From assembly GCA_031397815.1 (NCBI GenBank), contig JANNMJ010000038.1, positions 1 to 29,054 of the forward strand: a stretch of 29,054 nucleotides of DNA, given 5' to 3'. Positions 23,691 through 29,054 of the stretch are shown piece by piece (the first letter of the stretch is position 1; every line of letters begins with the position of its first letter). A program made the translations under genes and the position numbers. This DNA is from JANNMJ01 sp031397815. Its GTDB lineage: Bacteria > Bacteroidota > Bacteroidia > Cytophagales > Hymenobacteraceae. The notes below the pieces were generated by a model. It did not search any database. It saw only the letters and a list, made by a program, of their open reading frames with translations, and was not told where the DNA came from.

Positions 23691-24392
23691 ATGCAAAAGA
23701 CTGCGCTCATCGCTGGTGCCAGTGGCCTTGTCGGGCGGCACTGTTTGGACCTCCTGCTCGCGGCCGACGACCGCTACGCCCACGTCATCAGCATTGGGCG
23801 GCGGACGCTCCCGCTGGAGCACCCCCGACTGGAGCAGCGGGTGGTCGATTTCGATGATTTCGAAAAGGAACGCCTGCACCTCATCGCCGACGACGTGTAC
23901 TGCTGCCTCGGCACCACGATTCGGTCGGCGGGGTCAGAAGCGGCGTTTTATAAGGTCGATTACACCTACGTCGTCAAGCTTGCGGCGCTCACGGCGGGCA
24001 ATTTCGCGTCGCAGCTCCTCGTCGTTTCGGCGATGGGCGCCGATGTCAGCTCGCGCCTGTTTTACAACCGCGTGAAGGGCGAGATGGAAGAAGCCGTGAA
24101 GCAGACCGCCTTCCGCGCCATTCATCTTTTCCGGCCGTCGCTGCTCCTTGGCGACCGCCCGAATCCGCGCTTCGGCGAGCGGTTTGCGGCGGCGGTGTTG
24201 GCGGTGGTTCGGCCGCTGCTCATCGGGCCGCTGAAGCCGTACCGGCCGATTCAGGCGAAAACGGTGGCGCAGGCAATGCTCGACGCCGCCCGGCAGGATG
24301 GCGGCGGCGTCCGGACGTACACTTCCGATGTGATTGCTGCGGGCACCGCCCACGAAACCGCCGGGCCAACTTCTGCGACGGTTCAGCCGTAG
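23691..24392 (+). CDS. NAD(P)-binding SDR-like protein, TIP30/HTATIP2 type
   Basis: This 233-residue protein is an atypical short-chain dehydrogenase/reductase fold. The Rossmann motif GASGLVGRH sits at residues 9-17. The active-site-like Ser113 in VVSAMGADVSS and the YxxxK pair Tyr125/Lys129 in FYNRVKGEME follow. The segment VYCCLGTTIRSAGSEAAFYK at 69-88 is typical of the TIP30-like subgroup (oxidoreductase HTATIP2-type in many Bacteroidota). The ATG at 23691 begins the Rossmann strand directly and has GAGG just before it; the upstream in-frame residues overlap the terminator. The substrate is unknown. The next gene starts 66 bases after its stop and could be co-transcribed. Confidence 0.88.
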   Translation: MQKTALIAGASGLVGRHCLDLLLAADDRYAHVISIGRRTLPLEHPRLEQRVVDFDDFEKERLHLIADDVYCCLGTTIRSAGSEAAFYKVDYTYVVKLAALTAGNFASQLLVVSAMGADVSSRLFYNRVKGEMEEAVKQTAFRAIHLFRPSLLLGDRPNPRFGERFAAAVLAVVRPLLIGPLKPYRPIQAKTVAQAMLDAARQDGGGVRTYTSDVIAAGTAHETAGPTSATVQP

Positions 24393-24458
24393 AAGGCCCG
24401 CGTCGCCACAGCCGCTCGTCGGGATTCACCGGCGCGGTGGGTGGTGAGCTGTTTCGAG

Positions 24459-25124
24459 ATGACATTTTCTACCCCTTCTTACTCCGCTTCTCCGTCTGCT
24501 TCGGAAACGAGCCGACAGCCGTGGCCACCCCTGCTCCGGCTGGTGGTGGCGCTCCTGCTGGGCGGCGTGCTGAGCCTGTTTCTGAGCACCCACACGCTGG
24601 CGCAACAGCGCCGCACCACCACTACGACGACCAAAAAATCATCGGGCGGCGGCGGTGGCGGCGGCAACGGTTACTCCACGGGCTTGGGGCTGCGGGCTGG
24701 CTCGCCGTCAGGCGTTACCATCAAGCACTTTTTCAAGCCGTCTATCGCCGTTGAGGGCATCGTCGGGACGAACTTCAACCGGCGCGGCATCAACCTGACG
24801 GTGCTCATCGAGAAGCACGGCACGGCGTTTCAGACTCGTGGGCTGCAATGGTACTACGGGCTCGGCGGGCACGTCAGCTCCTATTCCGGTAGCTATTACT
24901 ACGATTGGTACTACGACAAAAAAGGCCGTCGGCGCTACTACGACGATTACGATAACGGCACCCGTTTCTGGGGCCTCGGCATCGACGGCGTCCTCGGCCT
25001 CGAATACCAGTTTCAGGAACTGCCGTTCACGCTCGGCGTCGATGCCAAACCGTTCGCTGAGTTGGCGCGCCGCGATGCATTCTTCGGGGTAGAAGGCGCC
25101 CTGAGCTTGCGGTACGTGTTTTAG
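24459..25124 (+). CDS. Tyr-rich outer-membrane beta-barrel-type protein, unknown function
   Basis: This protein of about 221 residues has an unusually long N-terminal region (about 25 residues rich in Ser and Pro) before the hydrophobic signal LVVALLLGGVLSLFLS, with cleavage probable after THTLAQ. A low-complexity linker of six Thr, two Lys and a run of seven Gly follows. The rest alternates like a small barrel: GYSTGLGLRAGSPSGV, FKPSIAVEGIVG, GLQWYYGLGGHV, and the terminal GVEGALSLRYVF with final Phe. A loop at about residues 145-170 is dense in Tyr and Asp (SYYYDWYYDK, RRRYYDDYDNG). The start may be ATG 24459 or GTG 24441. Nothing identifies a function. A strong hairpin follows the stop. 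Confidence 0.78.
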   Translation: MTFSTPSYSASPSASETSRQPWPPLLRLVVALLLGGVLSLFLSTHTLAQQRRTTTTTTKKSSGGGGGGGNGYSTGLGLRAGSPSGVTIKHFFKPSIAVEGIVGTNFNRRGINLTVLIEKHGTAFQTRGLQWYYGLGGHVSSYSGSYYYDWYYDKKGRRRYYDDYDNGTRFWGLGIDGVLGLEYQFQELPFTLGVDAKPFAELARRDAFFGVEGALSLRYVF

Positions 25125-25173
25125 AGATTCGGTCTGATTCTTCGCTTGACCCCGTTTGTGGTCAGGTTTTTGG

Positions 25174-25220
25174 CAACGCCCGCGCTTGGCTTTCTTGGCC
25201 GGGCGCGGGCGTTGTGGTTT
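25174..25220 (+). terminator. Intrinsic terminator of the Tyr-rich barrel gene
   Basis: CAACGCCCGCGC (25174-25185) and GCGCGGGCGTTG (25203-25214) form a perfect 12-base-pair stem with a 17-base loop, followed by TGGTTTTG. It lies 49 bases after the stop codon. Confidence 0.75.
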
Positions 25221-25290
25221 TGCTGCCTCAGCCAACCGTTTTCCCCTGACGAAGCTCTTGCCTGCCGACCGGCCTCAGTATAGGGGCTAT

Positions 25291-25299
25291 TACATTTGT
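25291..25299 (+). promoter_or_regulatory. -7 promoter box of the second T9SS cargo gene
   Basis: TACATTTGT matches TAnnTTTGY exactly. There is no TTG at the usual -33 distance. The predicted leader is about 46 bases long and is rich in TCTC, with no Shine-Dalgarno sequence. Confidence 0.55.
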
Positions 25300-25350
25300 G
25301 TTTCAATTCCCGTCAGTTCCTCTCTCTTCTCCTCTCACTTCATTTCAGTA

Positions 25351-26286
25351 ATGAAAAAATTTCTTCGCTCCGGCCTTTCCGTCACTCTCGGTTTAGGGCT
25401 GATGTTGGGCACGCAGGTGGCACGCGCTCAGGCGCTGCCGGTTATTCCGAACGCCGGGTTTGAAAATTGGTCTCCGCGCACGATTCAAGGGCTGGGCGGG
25501 CCGCTTACGTATCAGGCGCCGGTGAGCTGGGATATGGGGTTCTTCTCGTCGTTGCTCGCCGCTTTTACCGGGCAGGCGCCCAAGTTCGACCGGAGCACGA
25601 CGGCGCATTCGGGGGCGGCGTCGCTGCGGATTAACGTGGGGGCCGATTCTATCGGGGCCGACCTGATTACGCAGTTCCCCGTGAACCGCACTACGGCGGG
25701 TATTACGCTGTGGGCGCGTAACTCGGTGGTGTTCGCTGACCCCGATGATTCGGGGTATATCATCACGCTTTTCACCCGCACGCGGTCGAGTGGCCAGATT
25801 GATACGGTGGCGATCAGCGGCGGGAACCTGCGGACGTCGGTGGCGAATACGTGGCAGCAGCTTGGTTTCCCCGTGTTGCCGTTGCAGGCGATAACGCCCG
25901 ATTCGGCGACGATTTATATGGGAAATCCCGGCGGTGTACTGCCCAATTTCCAGACGTATATCGACGATATCGCCTTCACGAACACCGTCCCGATGGGCAC
26001 TCGCGACGCGTCCGCCACGGCCGCACCGCTCACCCTCAGCCCAAACCCGGTGAGCAGCCGCACCACCACGGCACCCACTCTGACGGTACCGGCGCGGGCG
26101 TCTGGTCGCGCGGCGCTCGTCCTGACCGATGCGCTGGGGCGCGAGGCGGGCCGCGTGCGGATGCACGAGCTGCACGTCGGCGATAACGAGCTGCCGGTGC
26201 CCACGGCTGGCCTCGCCGCTGGGACGTACTTGGTGCGGGTGCTGTCGAGTGAAGGAACCCGCACGACGCGCCTTGTTATTGAGTAA
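25351..26286 (+). CDS. T9SS cargo protein, PCMD/carbohydrate-binding-like body
   Basis: This 311-residue secreted protein starts at ATG 25351 with a classical signal (MKKFLRSGLSVTLGLGLMLG then TQVARAQ). The upstream in-frame 65 codons overlap the promoter and terminator and are not coding. The body opens with IPNAGFENWSPRTIQG and has a jelly-roll-like series of strands (ASLRINVGADSIGADLITQF, DSATIYMGNPGG, FQTYIDDIAFTN). The phrase NAGFENW and the ending YIDDI resemble carbohydrate-binding or PCMD-type domains of Bacteroidota. The C-terminal T9SS domain begins near LTLSPNPVSSR (about 230) and ends AAGTYLVRVLSSEGTRTTRL followed by VIE. No catalytic residues are seen. It is probably attached to or released from the cell surface; ligand unknown. 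Confidence 0.85.
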   Translation: MKKFLRSGLSVTLGLGLMLGTQVARAQALPVIPNAGFENWSPRTIQGLGGPLTYQAPVSWDMGFFSSLLAAFTGQAPKFDRSTTAHSGAASLRINVGADSIGADLITQFPVNRTTAGITLWARNSVVFADPDDSGYIITLFTRTRSSGQIDTVAISGGNLRTSVANTWQQLGFPVLPLQAITPDSATIYMGNPGGVLPNFQTYIDDIAFTNTVPMGTRDASATAAPLTLSPNPVSSRTTTAPTLTVPARASGRAALVLTDALGREAGRVRMHELHVGDNELPVPTAGLAAGTYLVRVLSSEGTRTTRLVIE

Positions 26287-26313
26287 CGTTCGTTGATTCG
26301 AGCGATTCCCCCA

Positions 26314-26361
26314 AGCCGCCCCCGGTAGGTTCCCGTAATGTGGGGCTTACCGGGGGCGGCT
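26314..26361 (+). terminator. Hairpin between the T9SS cargo gene and pgi
   Basis: AGCCGCCCCCGGTA (26314-26327) and TACCGGGGGCGGCT (26348-26361) are perfectly complementary over 14 bases with a 20-base loop; ACTTTTGTGG follows. It ends 28 bases after the start of the left arm's partner gene stop region and overlaps the likely pgi -7 box by one base. Confidence 0.75.
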
Positions 26362-26369
26362 ACTTTTGT
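26361..26369 (+). promoter_or_regulatory. Probable -7 promoter box of pgi
   Basis: TACTTTTGT fits TAnnTTTGY. Its first base is the last base of the hairpin stem, so the terminator DNA would occupy the -33 region and no TTG is seen there. The predicted leader is about 78 bases. Confidence 0.5.
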
Positions 26370-26452
26370 GGCGCTGGCCCGTATGCCCTACGCGGCCCGC
26401 GTGCTGCACCGGGCGGGCAACAAGGTCTGCCGCAATACTTTCTTCTCAGATT

Positions 26453-28099
26453 ATGGCTTCTCCCACCACATTGCCCGCTTGGGCGGCCCTCACGGCGCAT
26501 CGGACAACGCTCGAAAACGTGACGCTTCGCGAGCTTTTCGCGGCCGATTCGGCGCGTTTTCAGACCTTCTCGCGGCGCCTGACGCCCGATTTCCTCGTCG
26601 ATTTCTCGAAGCACCGCCTGACCGCCGAAACCGTGGCGCTGCTGGTACAGCTGGCGCGCGAAGCCGGGGTGGAAACGCTGCGCGATGCGATGTTCCGGGG
26701 CGATAAAATCAACACCACCGAGAACCGCGCCGTGCTGCACATCGCGCTCCGCAACCGCTCGAATCGGCCGATTATGGTCGATGGGGAAGATGTGATGCCC
26801 GGCATCAACGCCACGCTGGCGCAGATGCGGACGTTCAGCGAAGCGGTGCGGTCGGGGGAGTGGAAGGGGTATACGGGAGAAGCGATTACGGATGTGGTGA
26901 ACATCGGCATCGGCGGGTCCGATCTGGGGCCGCTGATGGTCACGGAGGCGCTGAAACCTTACGGCGGCGCGCTGCGGGTGCATTTCGTGAGCAACGTCGA
27001 CGGTACGCACATCGCCGAGACGCTCAAGCCGCTCAACCCGGCTACCACGCTCTTTCTGGTCGCGTCAAAGACGTTTACCACGCAGGAGACGATGACCAAC
27101 GCGCAAACCGCGAAGGACTGGCTGTTGGCGGCGTGTCAGGACGAGCAATTCGTGGCGCGGCACTTTGCGGCGCTCAGCACGAATGCGAAGGCGGTGACGG
27201 CGTTCGGCATCGACCCGAAGAACATGTTTCAGTTCGCGGATTGGGTTGGCGGGCGGTACTCGCTGTGGTCGGCGATTGGGCTGAGCATTGCGCTTTATGT
27301 CGGGTTTGAGAATTTCGAGGAGCTTTTGACGGGCGCGTTTGAGGTCGATGAGCACTTCCGTACCACGCCGCTTGAGGATAATCTGCCGGTGCTGCTCGGC
27401 CTGATTGGGCTGTGGTACCGCGATTTCTGGCAGGCCCAGACCTACGCCATTCTGCCCTACGACCAGTATCTGCACCGATTCGCGGCGTATTTCCAGCAGG
27501 GCGATATGGAATCGAACGGCAAGCGCGTGACGAAGGACGGCACCGCCGTCGCCTGCGAAACCGGCCCCATTGCGTGGGGCGAGCCGGGCACGAACGGCCA
27601 ACACGCGTTCTATCAGCTGATTCACCAAGGAACGAGCCTGATTCCGTGCGATTTCATCGCGCCCGCCATCTCCCACAACCCCCTCGGCGACCATCACCCG
27701 ATTCTGCTCGCCAACTTTTTCGCGCAGCCCGAAGCCCTGATGCGCGGCAAAACCGCCGACGAAGCCCGCGCCGAGCTGGAGAAAGAAGGCCTTTCCGGTG
27801 ATGCTCTGGCGGCGCTGCTGCCGCATAAAGTGTTCCCCGGAAACCGCCCAAGCACGAGCATTCTGGTGCGCGAAATCACGCCGCGCACGCTCGGCCAGCT
27901 CGTAGCGCTCTACGAGCATCGGATTTTCACGCAAGGCGCCATCTGGAACATCAACTCCTTCGACCAGTGGGGCGTGGAGCTGGGTAAGCAGCTCGCCAAA
28001 TCCATCCTACCGGAGCTGCACGCCGACGGCGACATTAGCTCGCACGATAGCTCGACGAACGGCCTGATTAACGCCTGGAAAGCTTTCCGGCAGGCGTAG
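26453..28099 (+). CDS. pgi: Glucose-6-phosphate isomerase
   Basis: This 548-residue enzyme interconverts glucose-6-phosphate and fructose-6-phosphate in glycolysis and gluconeogenesis. The sugar-phosphate-binding motif VNIGIGGSDLGPLMV lies at about 149-163, and SKTFTTQET at about 205. The family signature FADWVGGRYSLWSAIGLS lies at 261-278 and the second signature IWNINSFDQWGVELGK at 497-512. The catalytic residues are Glu353 in DMESNGK, His384 in GTNGQHAFYQL and Lys512 in GVELGKQ, within three positions of the E. coli residues (355, 386, 514). Total length is one residue short of the E. coli enzyme. The ATG at 26453 gives the normal N-terminus; the 29 codons upstream overlap the promoter. 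It is a single-gene unit. Confidence 0.98.
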   Translation: MASPTTLPAWAALTAHRTTLENVTLRELFAADSARFQTFSRRLTPDFLVDFSKHRLTAETVALLVQLAREAGVETLRDAMFRGDKINTTENRAVLHIALRNRSNRPIMVDGEDVMPGINATLAQMRTFSEAVRSGEWKGYTGEAITDVVNIGIGGSDLGPLMVTEALKPYGGALRVHFVSNVDGTHIAETLKPLNPATTLFLVASKTFTTQETMTNAQTAKDWLLAACQDEQFVARHFAALSTNAKAVTAFGIDPKNMFQFADWVGGRYSLWSAIGLSIALYVGFENFEELLTGAFEVDEHFRTTPLEDNLPVLLGLIGLWYRDFWQAQTYAILPYDQYLHRFAAYFQQGDMESNGKRVTKDGTAVACETGPIAWGEPGTNGQHAFYQLIHQGTSLIPCDFIAPAISHNPLGDHHPILLANFFAQPEALMRGKTADEARAELEKEGLSGDALAALLPHKVFPGNRPSTSILVREITPRTLGQLVALYEHRIFTQGAIWNINSFDQWGVELGKQLAKSILPELHADGDISSHDSSTNGLINAWKAFRQA

Positions 28100-28262
28100 T
28101 GCTTTATTTGGGGCTTGGGTTCGGACTTGAGTTAGGGCCTAATTTCGGGCGCTGATTCTAGTTCGCCGCTTGCTGCTCGCATCGGCGGCATTTCTCTTCT
28201 TTCACCTCGTCTGCGCGGCGCGTACCGCCGTTGTCGGCCTGTTATCTTCTCTACTTGCTTTT

Positions 28263-28682
28263 ATGGAGCGTATCCTGACTAACTCGTTCGGCCAGACTTA
28301 CCTGACGATTCGCTACGAGCGGGAGAATAACTGGATTTACAACGAATGGCGCGGGGTGCTTTCGATTGATTCGGTGATGCAGGGCGCGACGGCCGTGCTG
28401 GAGATTATGCGCGCCACGGCGTGCCCGTACCTGCTCAACGATAATCTGGCGGTGGTCGGGTCGTGGAATCAGGCCAACGATTGGATTGCCCGCGAGTGGA
28501 TGCCGCAGGCACTTGAACTCGGTTTGCGGCGGTTTGCGCACGTCGTAGCGCCCGGCACGTTCGTGCAGGTATCGGCCGAGGAGATGCAGAAGCGCGCCGC
28601 CGAACGCTTCGCGATGGAGCTTTTTTCGAATGTGGAGGAGGCGCGGGTTTGGCTGCGGCAGGCGCAGATGTTGTCAGCGTAA
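28263..28682 (+). CDS. Conserved hypothetical STAS/SpoIIAA-like protein
   Basis: This 139-residue cytoplasmic protein starts at ATG 28263. It reads as an alternating strand-helix protein: strand LTIRYERENNWIYNEWRG, then VLSIDSVMQGATAVLEIMRA, PYLLNDNLAVVGSWNQAND, WIAREWMPQALELGLRRFAH, VVAPGTFVQVSAEEMQK, and a final helix. The pattern of a central sheet with the phrase PYLLNDN followed by a helix resembles the SpoIIAA-like/STAS fold found in many small proteins of Cytophagales, where function is mostly unknown. No enzyme motif or membrane segment is seen. It lies 163 bases after pgi with no clear promoter. I am sure it is coding but not of its role. Confidence 0.8.
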   Translation: MERILTNSFGQTYLTIRYERENNWIYNEWRGVLSIDSVMQGATAVLEIMRATACPYLLNDNLAVVGSWNQANDWIAREWMPQALELGLRRFAHVVAPGTFVQVSAEEMQKRAAERFAMELFSNVEEARVWLRQAQMLSA

Positions 28683-28733
28683 GTGGGCGGGGGGGGGTGG
28701 ATTGGATGAGATAGAATGAGAATGAATCGCGCG

Positions 28734-28856
28734 GGGCTCTGCCCCGTGCGGGCTATTTGCGGGACTCTGGCCCGCCATCCCAATCGGCACAATCCTAACG
28801 CGCGCATCCTGTGGCAGGCGAGACGCCTGCGAATAGTTACACACGGGGCAGAGCCC
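28734..28856. repeat. Palindromic intergenic element with 15-base inverted ends
   Basis: GGGCTCTGCCCCGTG (28734-28748) and its exact reverse complement (28842-28856) bound a 123-base element. Inside are two smaller hairpins: GCGGG/CCCGC at 28759-28775 and GCAGGCG-AGA-CGCCTGC at 28814-28830. A run of nine G lies about 40 bases before it. The structure is that of a compound REP or small non-coding mobile element; no coding potential is seen inside. Confidence 0.75.
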
Positions 28857-28879
28857 TATGGCTTATACACAAGTGCGGG

Positions 28880-29054
28880 ATGGATACTTTCGGCCATGGC
28901 TTTCTTTGGCGAGCGACGGTTAGAAAAAAAAGGGTTCAGCTGGAAGCCGCGATTGGCGCGAGCCAGTGCGTGGTGGTCCAGCAACTGGCCCGCAGTTGGG
29001 CCGAGCAGATGAGCTACTACCGCCTGTTGCATCATCCAGCCGTGACGGTGGAGG
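28880..29054 (+). CDS. Partial ORF at the window edge, unknown product
   Basis: From the ATG at 28880 a frame stays open to the last base of the window (58 codons). It opens MDTFGHGFLWRATVRKKRVQ and continues LEAAIGASQCVVVQQLARSW AEQMSYYRLLHHPAV. The second half has a natural amphipathic composition and looks coding, whereas the first dozen residues are less convincing. The true start may be elsewhere, because a run of eight A at 28924-28931 lies within the frame. No family can be recognised from so short a piece. Confidence 0.4.
   Translation, partial: MDTFGHGFLWRATVRKKRVQLEAAIGASQCVVVQQLARSWAEQMSYYRLLHHPAVTVE

Noticed and set aside
27065..27934. A 289-codon minus-strand open frame opposite pgi
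   Set aside because: It is the shadow of a fully conserved pgi gene.
28716..29012. A 98-codon plus-strand frame near the right end
   Set aside because: It crosses the compound palindrome and is Arg/Pro/Trp-rich. The neighbouring frame from 28880, which stays open to the window end, looks more like real protein.

Overview
The window looks like chromosomal DNA of a GC-rich Bacteroidota bacterium, most likely a Cytophagales relative of Hymenobacter. The evidence is a SusC/SusD pair, a SusR-like regulator, a GH97 enzyme, two proteins with type IX secretion (T9SS) C-terminal sorting domains, Bacteroidota-type promoters (TAnnTTTG around -7) and weak Shine-Dalgarno signals. Genus assignment is inference.

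Layout. Positions 1-4814 (+ strand) hold an outer-membrane-type lipoprotein, a Crp/Fnr-like regulator, a small beta-barrel protein, and an OmpR-type response regulator with its histidine kinase. Positions 4853-16783 (- strand) are one Sus-like starch or maltodextrin utilisation locus. In transcription order it runs susC, susD, a GH13 amylase with signal peptide I, a GH97 alpha-glucosidase (SusB-like), a second GH13 amylase that is a lipoprotein, and a membrane-anchored SusR-like regulator. Positions 16784-20000 hold a gene-poor stretch, a His-rich small lipoprotein, a seven-repeat propeller-like T9SS cargo protein and tRNA-Val(CAC). Positions 20086-28682 (+ strand) hold mostly housekeeping or accessory single genes: an ABC exporter, ArfB, a CvfB-like S1 protein, a TIP30-like SDR protein, a Tyr-rich beta-barrel protein, a second T9SS cargo protein, glucose-6-phosphate isomerase and a small hypothetical protein. 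A partial ORF runs off the right end.

How the genes fit together. SusD and SusC would capture and import malto-oligosaccharides. The lipoprotein amylase could cut polymer at the cell surface, and the second amylase and the GH97 enzyme could finish oligosaccharides to glucose in the periplasm. The SusR-like protein probably controls the locus. No SusE/SusF-type glycan-binding lipoprotein is present. Phosphoglucose isomerase lies 10 kb away and is not part of this operon.

Between the genes the window is rich in palindromes. At least five different inverted-repeat types occur in intergenic DNA, one of which (core GGCTCTGTCYCAGAGACGGC) occurs at two places 11.7 kb apart. I saw no CRISPR array, transposase, integrase, phage gene or defence system. 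The most unusual content is the non-coding repeat population and a few small unassigned secreted proteins.
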